Counted from the stretch's first letter, positions 8,930 through 18,138 are shown. The stretch: DNA of 64,000 bases from Pantoea sp050157905 (GCF_050157905.1 NZ_JBKIWZ010000001.1:62001-126000), one strand, 5' to 3'. The notes: a model not told the origin generated them from the sequence alone. Program-made: numbers and translations.

Positions 8930-10108
8930 ATGAAATCGCTGTTAACGCGGCAGCGCCGCATCAATCCGGTTTACCTCGCTTTTATGGTCGCCTCTTTCAT
9001 GCTGGGCGTGGCCGGTGCATTGCAGGCACCGACCCTCAGCCTGTTTCTGACGCGCGAGGTGCAGGCGCGCCCCTTCTGGGTCGGCCTGTTCTTTACCATC
9101 AATGCGGTGGCCGGGATCGTGGTGAGTATGCTGGTGGCAAAGCGCTCAGACAGCGTAGGCGACCGGCGTCATATCATTCTCTTCTGCTGCCTGATGGCGC
9201 TGGCCAATGCGCTGCTGTTCGCCTTTACCCGACACTATCTGACGCTGCTCACCCTGGGCGTACTGCTGTCGGCGCTGGCCAGCGTCTCCATGCCTCAGTT
9301 GTTTGCGCTGGCGCGCGAGTACGCCGACCAGTCGGCGCGCGAAGCGGTGATGTTCAGTTCGGTAATGCGTGCGCAGCTCTCGCTGGCGTGGGTGATCGGC
9401 CCGCCGCTCTCCTTTGCCCTCGCGCTGAACTACGGCTTTGTCACGCTGTTTATCGTGGCCGCTGCGCTGTTTCTGCTCTGCATCCTGCTGGTCTGGTTTA
9501 CCCTGCCGTCGGTGCCGCGCAGCCAGCCGCAGATGCAGAGTGGTGGGCTGCCAGTAAGCGGCTGGCGCGACCGGGATGTGCGCCTGCTGTTCCTCGCCTC
9601 CGTAGTAATGTGGACCTGCAATACCATGTATATCATTGATATGCCGCTCTATATCAGCACCACGCTGGGCCTGCCGGAGAAGCTGGCCGGTCTGCTGATG
9701 GGCACGGCGGCAGGGCTGGAGATTCCGGTCATGCTGCTGGCCGGACATTATGCACGACGTATCGGCAAGCGGCGGTTAATGCTCATTGCGGTAGCGGCAG
9801 GCGTGCTGTTCTATCTGGGGCTGGTGCTGTTTAACTCCCGTGCCTCACTGATGGTGCTGCAGCTGTTTAACGCCGTGTTTGTCGGAATTATTGCGGGTAT
9901 CGGGATGTTGTGGTTCCAGGATCTGATGCCGGGACGGCCAGGTGCCGCGACTACGCTGTTCACCAACGCCATCTCGACCGGCATGATCCTGGCGGGTGTG
10001 ATTCAGGGCACGCTCAGTGAGCGGCTGGGACATGAGGCGGTTTACTGGCTTGCGTTCGGGCTGGCGGTGGTGGCGCTGGTGATGTCGGCGCGGGTGCGGG
10101 ACGTATAA
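8930..10108 (+). CDS. setA: Sugar efflux transporter SetA
   Basis: Major facilitator protein of 392 residues, the same length as E. coli SetA, with about 12 hydrophobic segments. It exports glucosides, lactose and related sugars or analogues and is considered part of the SgrR/SgrS stress response. The start MKSLLTRQRRINPVYLAFM aligns a few residues into the family start, preceded by an AAAGGGA ribosome site. Conserved stretches include GALQAPTLSLFL (about 30-41) and MLWFQDLMPGR (about 325). It lies just downstream of SgrS in the same direction, so readthrough could couple them. Confidence 0.93.
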   Translation: MKSLLTRQRRINPVYLAFMVASFMLGVAGALQAPTLSLFLTREVQARPFWVGLFFTINAVAGIVVSMLVAKRSDSVGDRRHIILFCCLMALANALLFAFTRHYLTLLTLGVLLSALASVSMPQLFALAREYADQSAREAVMFSSVMRAQLSLAWVIGPPLSFALALNYGFVTLFIVAAALFLLCILLVWFTLPSVPRSQPQMQSGGLPVSGWRDRDVRLLFLASVVMWTCNTMYIIDMPLYISTTLGLPEKLAGLLMGTAAGLEIPVMLLAGHYARRIGKRRLMLIAVAAGVLFYLGLVLFNSRASLMVLQLFNAVFVGIIAGIGMLWFQDLMPGRPGAATTLFTNAISTGMILAGVIQGTLSERLGHEAVYWLAFGLAVVALVMSARVRDV

Positions 10109-10115
10109 AGAAGAA

Positions 10116-10134
10116 GGGCGACCGGGTGTCGCCC
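10116..10134. terminator. Hairpin between convergent setA and leuD
   Basis: The perfect 7-bp stem GGGCGAC / GTCGCCC has a 5-base loop. T-rich tracts follow on both strands (CTGTTT on plus, TTCTTCTTT on minus), so it may terminate both converging transcripts, though neither T-run is strong. Confidence 0.55.
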
Positions 10135-10147
10135 CTGTTTAATGCAA

Positions 10148-10753
10148 TCAGCGCAGGAAGGCGGGCTGATTCTGCTCATACTGCGAAATCGCGGCTTCGT
10201 GCTGCAACGTCAGGCCGATGCTGTCAAGGCCGTTGATCATGCAGTGACGGCGGAAGCCGTCCAGCTCAAACGGATAGACTTTATCGCCCGCAGTGACCGT
10301 CTGTGCTTCCAGATCAACGGTGAAGCGGATGCCGGGCTGGGCCGCAACCAGTCTGAACAGCTCATCCACCTGCTCTTCATTTAATTTCACTGGCAGCAGC
10401 TGGTTGTTGAAGCTGTTGCCGTAAAAAATATCCGCAAAGCTCGGCGCGATGACGACGTGAAAACCGAAGTCGGTCAGCGCCCAGGGCGCATGCTCGCGTG
10501 AGGAGCCGCAGCCAAAGTTCTCGCGCGCCAGCAGGATGCTGGTGCCTTTGAATTCGGGCTTGTTCAGCACAAAGCCGGGCGTCGGCACCGTACCGGCATC
10601 ATCTTCGAAGCGCCAGTCATGAAACAGGTGCTGGCCAAAGCCGGTGCGGGTGACCTTCTGCAAAAACTGCTTAGGGATGATCGCGTCGGTATCCACGTTC
10701 GCGGCATCCAGTGGCGCAACAATGCCGGTGTGCTGAGTAAATTTTTTCGCCAT
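10148..10753 (-). CDS. leuD: 3-isopropylmalate dehydratase small subunit
   Basis: Small (swivel-domain) subunit of isopropylmalate isomerase, 201 residues as in E. coli. With LeuC it converts 2-isopropylmalate to 3-isopropylmalate in leucine synthesis. Key stretches are DAANVDTDAIIPKQFL near residue 17 and the substrate-loop motif FGCGSSREHAPWAL near 80. It lies 3 bases after leuC at the end of the leu operon. Confidence 0.97.
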   Translation of the reverse strand: MAKKFTQHTGIVAPLDAANVDTDAIIPKQFLQKVTRTGFGQHLFHDWRFEDDAGTVPTPGFVLNKPEFKGTSILLARENFGCGSSREHAPWALTDFGFHVVIAPSFADIFYGNSFNNQLLPVKLNEEQVDELFRLVAAQPGIRFTVDLEAQTVTAGDKVYPFELDGFRRHCMINGLDSIGLTLQHEAAISQYEQNQPAFLR

Positions 10754-10756
10754 GAC

Positions 10757-12163
10757 TTAAGCTCCTGTCGTCAGTTCACGGATGTCGGCAAAATGGCCGG
10801 TCACGGCAGCCGCCGCGGCCATCGCCGGGCTGACCAGGTGCGTCCGGCCGCCACGGCCCTGACGGCCCTCAAAGTTACGGTTGCTGGTGGATGCACAGCG
10901 TTCGCCTGGGTTCAGGCGGTCATTGTTCATCGCCAGGCACATTGAGCAGCCCGGCAGACGCCATTCAAAGCCCGCTTCCAGGAAGATTTTATCCAGACCT
11001 TCCGCTTCAGCCTGCGCCTTCACCGGACCGGAACCTGGCACCACCATCGCAATCACGCCCGGCGCAACTTTGCGGCCTTTTGCGATGGCGGCAGCGGCAC
11101 GCAGATCTTCAATACGGGAATTGGTGCAGGAGCCGATGAACACTTTATCAATCGTGACGTCGGTCAGTCGGATGCCCGGCTGCAGGTTCATGTAAGCCAG
11201 TGCTTTTTCCGCTGAGGCGCGCTCAACCGGATCGGCAAACGAGGCCGGATTCGGGATTGCCTGATCCACCGCAATCACCTGGCCCGGATTGGTGCCCCAG
11301 GTCACCTGCGGCGCAATCTCTTCTGCCTGCAGCGTGACCACCGCATCATACTGCGCGCCCTCGTCAGATTTCAGGGTGCGCCAGTACTCTACGGCCTGTT
11401 CCCATTTCTCACCCTGCGGCGAGAACTGACGACCTTTCAGGTAGCTGAAGGTCGTTTCATCCGGAGCGACCAGGCCCGCTTTCGCGCCCATTTCGATCGC
11501 CATGTTGCACAGGGTCATACGGCCTTCCATGCTCAGCGCCTGGATTGCCGGACCACAGAATTCAACCACATAGCCGGTGCCGCCTGCGCTGCCGGTTTTG
11601 CCGATGATCGCCAGCACAATATCTTTTGCGGTAATGCCGGTTGAAGCCTGGCCCAGCACTTCGATCTTCATGGTTTTAGCCCGACCCTGTTTCAGCGTCT
11701 GGGTGGCAAACACATGCTCAACTTCAGAGGTACCGATACCAAAGGCCAGCGAGCCGAAGGCCCCGTGCGTCGCTGTGTGTGAATCGCCGCAGACGATTGT
11801 CATGCCTGGCAGCGTCATGCCCTGCTCAGGGCCAATAACGTGGACGATGCCCTGGAAAGGGTGATTCAGATCATACAGCTGGACGCCAAACTCCGCGCAG
11901 TTCTTCATCAGCTCCTGCATCTGAATACGCGCCATCTCGCCGGAGGCATTGATGTCTTTAGTCTGCGTCGAGACGTTGTGGTCCATGGTGGCAAAAGTTT
12001 TGCCCGGCTGACGGACTTTACGCCCATGCGCGCGCAACCCATCGAAAGCCTGCGGCGAAGTCACTTCATGGATCAGGTGGCGATCGATGTAGAGTAACGG
12101 CGTTTCATCTGGCGCTTCGTGAACGACATGTGCATCAAATAACTTCTGGTATAAGGTTTTCAT
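10757..12163 (-). CDS. leuC: 3-isopropylmalate dehydratase large subunit
   Basis: Aconitase-family large subunit of 468 residues. The ATG at 12163 gives MKTLYQKLFDAHVV, colinear with E. coli, with AGGAAAA upstream inside the end of leuB. The upstream frame extension to 12238 is leuB sequence read in another frame. The [4Fe-4S] ligand cysteines are seen in GSCTNSR (about 346) and GCSMC (about 406-409). It works with LeuD. Confidence 0.97.
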   Translation of the reverse strand: MKTLYQKLFDAHVVHEAPDETPLLYIDRHLIHEVTSPQAFDGLRAHGRKVRQPGKTFATMDHNVSTQTKDINASGEMARIQMQELMKNCAEFGVQLYDLNHPFQGIVHVIGPEQGMTLPGMTIVCGDSHTATHGAFGSLAFGIGTSEVEHVFATQTLKQGRAKTMKIEVLGQASTGITAKDIVLAIIGKTGSAGGTGYVVEFCGPAIQALSMEGRMTLCNMAIEMGAKAGLVAPDETTFSYLKGRQFSPQGEKWEQAVEYWRTLKSDEGAQYDAVVTLQAEEIAPQVTWGTNPGQVIAVDQAIPNPASFADPVERASAEKALAYMNLQPGIRLTDVTIDKVFIGSCTNSRIEDLRAAAAIAKGRKVAPGVIAMVVPGSGPVKAQAEAEGLDKIFLEAGFEWRLPGCSMCLAMNNDRLNPGERCASTSNRNFEGRQGRGGRTHLVSPAMAAAAAVTGHFADIRELTTGA

Positions 12164-12167
12164 CGTT

Positions 12168-13259
12168 TTATTTTTCCTCGGCGATAAAGCGGGCAATGAT
12201 GCTGCCCATCTCATCTGTGCTGACCGCTGGGCCATCACCGGCTAAATCTTTAGTGCGGTAGCCCTGTTCCAGCGCACGGCTGATGGCGCGTTCGATACTG
12301 TCGGCAGCCGCATCGGCATTCAGGCTGTAACGCAGCAGCAGCGACAGCGACAGGATCTGAGCAATCGGGTTAGCAATATTCTGACCCGCGATGTCCGGCG
12401 CAGAGCCACCTGCCGGTTCGAACAGGCCAAAGCCCGCTTCGTTCAGGCTGGCAGAAGGCAGCATTCCCATCGAGCCGGTAATCATGGCGCATTCGTCAGA
12501 GAGAATGTCACCAAACAGGTTGGAGCAGAGCAGCACATCAAACTGCGAAGGATCCTTGATCAGCTGCATGGTGGCGTTGTCGATATAGATGTGGCTCAGC
12601 TGCACGTCCGGGTAATCTTTAGCCACCTCGTTGACGATCTCGCGCCACATGACCGAGGTCTGCAGCACGTTCGCTTTATCGACCGACGTGACCTTGTTGC
12701 GACGCTTGCGGGCGGACTCGAAAGCGATGCGGGCGATGCGCTCGATCTCAAACCGGTGATAGACCTCGGTATCGAAGGCGCGCTCTTCCGGGCCGTTGCC
12801 TTCGCGTCCTTTCGGCTGACCAAAGTAGATGCCGCCCGTCAGCTCACGCACGCACAGAATATCGAAGCCCTTCGCGGCGATGTCGCTGCGCAGCGGGCAG
12901 AATGCCTCCAGGCCGCTGTAGAGCGCCGCCGGACGCAGGTTACTGAACAGCTTAAAGTGCTTACGCAGCGGCAGCAGGGCACCGCGCTCCGGCTGTGCGG
13001 CGGGCGGCAGGTGTTCCCATTTCGGGCCGCCAACGGAGCCAAACAGGATCGCATCGGCCTGCTCGCAGCCAGCCACGGTTGCGGGTGGCAGAGGTTCGCC
13101 ATACTGATCGATAGCGATGCCGCCGACCGCATATTCCTGCGTGGTGATCTGCATATCAAAGCGCTGACGGATAGCCTCCAGTACTTTCATCGCCTGCGCC
13201 ATCACTTCCGGGCCGATGCCGTCACCGGGTAAAACTGCGATATGAGAGGAGCTGGACAT
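12168..13259 (-). CDS. leuB: 3-isopropylmalate dehydrogenase
   Basis: NAD-dependent oxidative decarboxylation of 3-isopropylmalate to 2-ketoisocaproate. It has 363 residues, the usual length. VLPGDGIGPEV is at 8-18, the substrate arginines are in RELTGGIYFG, the metal aspartates are in the CSNLFGDILSDE region, and the NAD-binding signature EPAGGSAPDIAG follows. It starts 2 bases after leuA and ends 4 bases before leuC. Confidence 0.97.
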   Translation of the reverse strand: MSSSSHIAVLPGDGIGPEVMAQAMKVLEAIRQRFDMQITTQEYAVGGIAIDQYGEPLPPATVAGCEQADAILFGSVGGPKWEHLPPAAQPERGALLPLRKHFKLFSNLRPAALYSGLEAFCPLRSDIAAKGFDILCVRELTGGIYFGQPKGREGNGPEERAFDTEVYHRFEIERIARIAFESARKRRNKVTSVDKANVLQTSVMWREIVNEVAKDYPDVQLSHIYIDNATMQLIKDPSQFDVLLCSNLFGDILSDECAMITGSMGMLPSASLNEAGFGLFEPAGGSAPDIAGQNIANPIAQILSLSLLLRYSLNADAAADSIERAISRALEQGYRTKDLAGDGPAVSTDEMGSIIARFIAEEK

Positions 13260-13261
13260 GG

Positions 13262-14824
13262 TTATACGGTTTCCTTCTGATCTTTAAATTTGCGCTGCAA
13301 TTCTTGTTCAACCTGACGGGCACGCCAGATGTTGTTCAGGGCGTTGACCATCGCTTTGGCGGAGGATTCGACGATATCGGTCGCCAGACCTACGCCGTGG
13401 AACTTGCGGCCGTTATAGGCGACCACGATATCGACCTGGCCCAGGGCATTCTCGCCGTGGCCTTTGGCGGTCAGTTTGTAGTCAACCAGCTCGGCGTCAA
13501 ACTGCGTGATCCGGTTAATCGCCTGATAGACCGCATCCACCGGACCGTTACCGGTTGCCGCATCGGATTTGGCCTCATCACCGCAGCCCAGATGGACGGA
13601 GGCGGTAGCCGTGATACCGGAGCCGGTCTGGACGTTGAATTCGCGCAGCTGGAAATGCTCCGGTTCTTCGTTCTGTTTGTTAATAAAAGCCAGCGCTTCC
13701 AGGTCGTAGTCGAAGACCTGGCCTTTTTTATCGGCCAGCTTCAGGAAGGCGTCATACAGGGTATCCAGGTTGTAATCCTGCTCGGCATAGCCCATCTCTT
13801 CCATGCGATGTTTTACCGCCGCACGACCGGAACGGGACGTCAGGTTCAGCTGAATTTTGTGTAAGCCAATCGACTCCGGCGTCAGGATCTCGTAGTTTTC
13901 GCGATTTTTCAGCACACCATCCTGATGGATACCGGAGGAGTGAGCAAAGGCGTTGGAACCGACCACCGCTTTATTGGCCGGGATCGGCATATTGCAGATC
14001 TGGCTGACCATCTGGCTGGTACGGTAGATTTCCTGATGATGGATGTTGGTGTGGACATTCATGATCTGCTGGCGGGTTTTAATCGCCATGATCACCTCTT
14101 CCAGCGCACAGTTACCGGCACGTTCACCCAGGCCGTTCATTGTGCCCTCAACCTGACGCGCGCCAGCCTGCACTGCCGCCAGGGCGTTGCCGGTCGCCAT
14201 CCCCAGATCGTCGTGGGTATGCACAGAGATGATCGCTTTGTCGATGTTTGGCACGCGGTTCATCAGCTCGCTGATGATATGGGCATATTCGCCCGGCAGG
14301 GTATAGCCGACCGTGTCCGGAATGTTAATGGTGGTGGCACCAGCGTTAATCGTGGCTTCCACCATGCGGCACAGGTCATCAATCGGGGTACGGCCGCCAT
14401 CTTCGCAGGAAAACTCCACGTCGCTGGTGTAGTTACGCGCTCGCTTTACCATCTTCACCGCACGCTCAATGACTTCAGGCAGTGTGCTGCGCAGTTTGGT
14501 CGCGATGTGCATTGGTGAGGTGGCGATAAAGGTATGAATGCGGAAAGCTTCGGCCACGCGCAGGGATTCGTAAGCGGCATCAATATCTTTCTCTACGCAG
14601 CGTGCCAGACCGCAGACCCGGCTGTTTTTAATCGTGCGCGCAATGGTCTGTACGGATTCAAAGTCGCCAGGTGAGGAAACCGGGAAACCGACTTCCATTA
14701 CATCCACGCCCATGCGCTCCAGCGCTAACGCGATCTGCAACTTTTCTTTCACACTCAGGCTGGCCTGTAAGGCCTGCTCACCGTCGCGCAGAGTGGTATC
14801 GAAAATAATGACTTGCTGACTCAT
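13262..14824 (-). CDS. leuA: 2-isopropylmalate synthase
   Basis: Commits 2-ketoisovalerate and acetyl-CoA to leucine synthesis. The product has 520 residues, with catalytic-barrel motifs FDTTLRDGEQ (8-17) and the metal histidines in SVHTHDDLG, plus a C-terminal regulatory domain for leucine feedback. The ATG at 14824 gives MSQQVIIFDTTLR as in E. coli and has AAGGA 8 bases upstream. The ATG three codons earlier overlaps that site. The gene lies directly behind the leuL attenuator. Confidence 0.97.
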   Translation of the reverse strand: MSQQVIIFDTTLRDGEQALQASLSVKEKLQIALALERMGVDVMEVGFPVSSPGDFESVQTIARTIKNSRVCGLARCVEKDIDAAYESLRVAEAFRIHTFIATSPMHIATKLRSTLPEVIERAVKMVKRARNYTSDVEFSCEDGGRTPIDDLCRMVEATINAGATTINIPDTVGYTLPGEYAHIISELMNRVPNIDKAIISVHTHDDLGMATGNALAAVQAGARQVEGTMNGLGERAGNCALEEVIMAIKTRQQIMNVHTNIHHQEIYRTSQMVSQICNMPIPANKAVVGSNAFAHSSGIHQDGVLKNRENYEILTPESIGLHKIQLNLTSRSGRAAVKHRMEEMGYAEQDYNLDTLYDAFLKLADKKGQVFDYDLEALAFINKQNEEPEHFQLREFNVQTGSGITATASVHLGCGDEAKSDAATGNGPVDAVYQAINRITQFDAELVDYKLTAKGHGENALGQVDIVVAYNGRKFHGVGLATDIVESSAKAMVNALNNIWRARQVEQELQRKFKDQKETV

Positions 14825-14865
14825 CGTAATCATCCTTATGCGTTTTCTGGCCTGGCTACGAGCAT

Positions 14866-14890
14866 AAAAAAACCCGCGACAGGCGCGGGT
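14866..14890 (-). terminator. leu operon attenuator terminator
   Basis: On the minus strand the stem ACCCGCG / CGCGGGT (5-base loop) is followed by TTTTTTT. It sits between the leuL stop and leuA, the place of the attenuator in the E. coli leu leader. Confidence 0.92.
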
Positions 14891-14913
14891 TTTTAACTTT
14901 CAGCAGGTTTGAA

Positions 14914-14997
14914 TCAGTGTCTGATTCCGCCCACAAGTCTACCGCGCAAGCTGTGTGCGTTTAGTAGTAGACCGAGAAGGCGAGCAAAACGAAACAT
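14914..14997 (-). CDS. leuL: leu operon leader peptide
   Basis: A 27-residue peptide (MFRFARLLGLLLNAHSLRGR, then LVGGIRH) resembles E. coli LeuL, sharing a run of leucines followed by N-A-x-SLRGR. Five leucine codons occur within six positions, three of them consecutive CTA, a rare codon suited to stalling when charged tRNA-Leu is low. AAGG lies about 10 bases upstream of the ATG. Stalling here should prevent the terminator at 14866-14890 from forming. Confidence 0.92.
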   Translation of the reverse strand: MFRFARLLGLLLNAHSLRGRLVGGIRH

Positions 14998-15032
14998 GGA
15001 TTCAAACCTTATAAAATTTTGTGCTGCACATA

Positions 15033-15061
15033 TTGGTACTGGAATCACCGGGGGATGTCAA
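15033..15061 (-). promoter_or_regulatory. leu operon promoter
   Basis: The minus strand has TTGACA (15056-15061), a 17-base spacer and TACCAA (15033-15038) about 35 bases before leuL. The TTGACATCC and CCAGTA words match what I recall of the E. coli leu promoter. Confidence 0.75.
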
Positions 15062-15655
15062 CCATCAATGCAGGGTTATTCTCTGCGGCGCTGAAGGAAG
15101 ATATTCTGTTATTTAACGGTCAGACAGCGGATTAAACAACACGATAGCGACGACAGTAGTGACCCCAGCGTGTTCACCGTGCGGCCTGGCCGTAATTCTT
15201 TCCTATATGACTGAAATTTAAATGTTTTATTGTACGCCGACTCCTGGGTCTCACAGAATTTATCACCCTGGGGTTAGCATAATCGCATGTGTCTGACTGA
15301 TTTAGTGGTTAATTACGCCAGAAAAGAAAATTGTCAGACGATTGTGGGCTGAAGCCAGGCGTAATAAGTTTTCGTTATTTCTTATATCACGCTGAAAATA
15401 ATTTCTTACTCAGCATTTTCCGCTGCGGTTCTGCGGCGAAATTAGTTTAATCCGCGCAACCCATTCTTTTCGGGCAGAGCCTTTACGCCCCCGCCGTTTA
15501 ATTTACGCGGGTTTGTGGTTTGCCTGCCCGGTTAAGTGCGGTTATGGTAATCGACCTACTCTCAGAACAATGAACGCAGCAGATTTCTCTGTAACCGGAC
15601 CGCGACCGTTGTGTCGCTGTCGTGAATAAACATACGTTTTAGATTGGCAAAGCAG
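15062..15655. other. leu-ilvI intergenic region, no leuO
   Basis: About 600 bases without a convincing gene. In E. coli the regulator gene leuO occupies this place; I see no LeuO-like frame on either strand. The part from about 15200 to 15450 is AT-rich and is the natural place for the Lrp-type activation known for ilvIH, but I cannot mark individual sites. A 19-codon frame at 15570-15629 (ATG AAC GCA GCA to TAA) is noted but unsupported by a ribosome site. Confidence 0.6.
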
Positions 15656-15691
15656 GCACCGGCGCGGTGCGATATGCCCGGCGGGCATATC
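15656..15691 (+). repeat. Two abutting perfect hairpins in the ilvI leader
   Basis: GCACC-ggcgc-GGTGC (15656-15670) is followed with no gap by GATATGCCC-ggc-GGGCATATC (15671-15691). Neither has a T-run. They lie 35 bases before the ilvI ATG, so they would be in the 5' untranslated RNA or form a palindromic DNA site. Function unknown. Confidence 0.6.
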
Positions 15692-15725
15692 AGCAGCGTC
15701 AGGTTCTGCAGCCTGGAGGCAGAAG

Positions 15726-17450
15726 ATGGAGATGTTGTCAGGAGCCGAAATGGTCGTCCGTTCGTTAATCGATCAGGGCGTTAAGCAGGTATTCGGTTAT
15801 CCCGGTGGCGCAGTGCTGGATATCTATGATGCGCTACAGACCGTCGGCGGTATCGATCACATTCTGGTGCGCCACGAGCAGGGTGCAGTGCACATGGCGG
15901 ATGGCCTGGCGCGCGCAACCGGTGAAGTGGGTGTGGTGCTGGTCACTTCCGGCCCTGGCGCGACCAATGCGATTACCGGTATCGCCACCGCTTACATGGA
16001 TTCGATCCCGCTGGTGATTCTGTCGGGCCAGGTTCCTTCGTCTCTGATTGGCTATGACGCCTTTCAGGAGTGTGACATGGTCGGCATCTCCCGCCCGGTG
16101 GTGAAGCACAGCTTCCTGGTGAAAAGCACCGAAGAGATCCCTGGCGTCCTGAAAAAGGCGTTCTGGCTGGCCGCCAGCGGACGTCCAGGTCCGGTGGTGA
16201 TCGATCTGCCAAAAGATATTCTGAATCCGGCAAACAAGCTGCCTTATCACTGGCCGGATACGGTCAGCATGCGCTCTTACAACCCGACCATTCAGGGGCA
16301 TAAAGGGCAGATTAAACGTGCCCTGACCACCCTGCTGGCCGCAAAAAAACCGGTGATTTATGCCGGGGGTGGCGCCATTACCGCAGGCTGTGAAGCGGAA
16401 CTGCTGCAGCTGGCTGAAAGCCTGAACGTGCCGGTCACAACCTCGCTGATGGGACTGGGGGCATTTCCGGGCACCCATCATCAGTGCGTCGGTATGCTGG
16501 GCATGCACGGCACATACGAAGCCAACATGACGATGCACAACGCCGATCTGATTTTTGGCGTCGGCGTTCGTTTTGATGACCGCACCACCAACAATCTGGC
16601 GAAATATTGTCCTAACGCCACGATAATGCATATCGACATTGACCCGACGTCGATCTCCAAGACGGTAGCGGCCGATATTCCGATCGTCGGCGATGCGAAA
16701 CAGGTCCTGCAGCAGATGCTGGAATTACAGGCGCAGAGCGACAGCCCAGCGGGCAGCGAGAGCCTGCACGACTGGTGGCAGGCGATTGAAGGCTGGCGCA
16801 GCCGTCACTGCCTGGAGTTTGATCGCACCAGCGACAAAATCAAGCCGCAGGCCGTGATTGAAACCATCAGCCGCCTGACCAAAGGCGACGCCTATGTAAC
16901 GTCGGATGTGGGCCAGCACCAGATGTTTGCTGCACTCTATTATCCGTTCGATAAACCGCGTCGCTGGATCAACTCCGGCGGTCTCGGCACGATGGGCTTT
17001 GGCCTGCCTGCCGCGCTGGGCGTGAAGATGGCGCTGCCGGAAGAGACGGTCATCTGCGTGACAGGCGACGGCAGTATCCAGATGAATATTCAGGAGCTGT
17101 CGACTGCGTTGCAGTACGATCTGCCGGTACTGGTCCTAAATCTGAATAACCGGGTGCTGGGCATGGTGAAGCAGTGGCAGGATATGATCTACTCGGGTCG
17201 TCACTCCCAGTCTTATATGGAGTCGCTGCCTGATTTCGTCCGCCTGGCGGAAGCCTACGGCCACGTCGGGATCGCCATTGAGCATCCGGCGGAGCTGGAA
17301 GAGAAGCTGACGCTGGCGCTGGAGACCCTGGCGAAGGGGCGTCTGGTCTTTGTGGATGTCACCGTTGACGGTAGCGAGCACGTCTACCCGATGCAGATTC
17401 GCGGTGGCAGCATGGATGAGATGTGGTTAAGCAAAACGGAGAGGACATAA
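15726..17450 (+). CDS. ilvI: Acetolactate synthase III large subunit
   Basis: ThDP-dependent catalytic subunit of acetohydroxyacid synthase III, first common step of valine, leucine and isoleucine synthesis. The length of 574 residues equals E. coli. The ThDP glutamate is in VRHEQGAVHMADG (about 48), RFDDRTTNN follows near 275, and the ThDP/Mg motif GDGSIQMN lies near 440. GGAGG precedes the ATG by 7 bases. One substitution stands out: LNNRVLGMVKQWQ has Val where E. coli has Tyr. ilvH follows after 2 bases. Confidence 0.97.
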   Translation: MEMLSGAEMVVRSLIDQGVKQVFGYPGGAVLDIYDALQTVGGIDHILVRHEQGAVHMADGLARATGEVGVVLVTSGPGATNAITGIATAYMDSIPLVILSGQVPSSLIGYDAFQECDMVGISRPVVKHSFLVKSTEEIPGVLKKAFWLAASGRPGPVVIDLPKDILNPANKLPYHWPDTVSMRSYNPTIQGHKGQIKRALTTLLAAKKPVIYAGGGAITAGCEAELLQLAESLNVPVTTSLMGLGAFPGTHHQCVGMLGMHGTYEANMTMHNADLIFGVGVRFDDRTTNNLAKYCPNATIMHIDIDPTSISKTVAADIPIVGDAKQVLQQMLELQAQSDSPAGSESLHDWWQAIEGWRSRHCLEFDRTSDKIKPQAVIETISRLTKGDAYVTSDVGQHQMFAALYYPFDKPRRWINSGGLGTMGFGLPAALGVKMALPEETVICVTGDGSIQMNIQELSTALQYDLPVLVLNLNNRVLGMVKQWQDMIYSGRHSQSYMESLPDFVRLAEAYGHVGIAIEHPAELEEKLTLALETLAKGRLVFVDVTVDGSEHVYPMQIRGGSMDEMWLSKTERT

Positions 17451-17452
17451 TT

Positions 17453-17944
17453 ATGCGTCGTATTTTATCTGTTCTGCTGGAGAATGAATCCGGCGCATTA
17501 TCCCGTGTCGTCGGCCTGTTTTCGCAGCGCGGCTACAACATTGAAAGCCTGACCGTGGCACCGACCGATGATCCGACCCTGTCGCGGATGACGATTCAGA
17601 CCGTAGGCGATCAGAAGGTGCTGGAGCAGATCGAGAAGCAGCTGCACAAGCTGGTCGATGTCCTGCGCGTTACGGAACTGGGGCAGGGCGCCTACGTTGA
17701 GCGCGAAATCATGCTGGTGAAGATTCAGGCCAGCGGTTATGGCCGTGAGGAGGTAAAGCGGAATGCCGAGATCTTCCGCGGCCAGATTATCGACGTGACG
17801 CCGACGCTGTATACGGTTCAGCTGGCAGGCACCAGCGATAAACTGGACGCCTTCCTGAACTCCGTGCGTGAAGTCGCCGAAATTGTTGAGGTCGCACGCT
17901 CCGGAATTGTAGGCGTTTCTCGCGGCGAGCGCATTATGCGTTAA
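17453..17944 (+). CDS. ilvH: Acetolactate synthase III regulatory subunit
   Basis: Small subunit of 163 residues that confers valine feedback inhibition on IlvI. It has an N-terminal ACT domain (MRRILSVLLENESGALSRV) and a second ACT-like C-terminal half. The ATG at 17453 reproduces the E. coli start; the longer frame from 17423 overlaps the end of ilvI. It is the last gene of the ilvIH operon, followed by a strong terminator. Confidence 0.97.
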   Translation: MRRILSVLLENESGALSRVVGLFSQRGYNIESLTVAPTDDPTLSRMTIQTVGDQKVLEQIEKQLHKLVDVLRVTELGQGAYVEREIMLVKIQASGYGREEVKRNAEIFRGQIIDVTPTLYTVQLAGTSDKLDAFLNSVREVAEIVEVARSGIVGVSRGERIMR

Positions 17945-17973
17945 TCACGCAGCGTCATCATCTGTCCTGACCT

Positions 17974-17999
17974 AACCCGGCGAAATGCCGGGTTTTTTT
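17974..17999 (+). terminator. ilvIH terminator
   Basis: The stem AACCCGGC / GCCGGGTT around a GAAAT loop runs directly into a T-run, 30 bases after the ilvH stop. Confidence 0.92.
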
Positions 18000-18138
18000 A
18001 TTTTTTATGCGTCAGGTGGATTACCGTCAGAAAAGCGGTTGCTCCGCGCACTTTTCTGCTGTTAGATGAGAGTCATAGGTTATCCATAGCGTAACTGCGG
18101 CTATTTTGCCGCAACGCGGAGTTGAGGGTGGGATTATC

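Noticed and set aside
8646..8933. 95-codon plus-strand frame through sgrS as a possible SgrT
   Set aside because: It crosses the sgrR start, the SgrS seed and the terminator, and shows no resemblance to SgrT.
18028..18113. fruL-type leader peptide before cra
   Set aside because: Hairpins are present but the only ATG frame there is 7 codons and unlike FruL.
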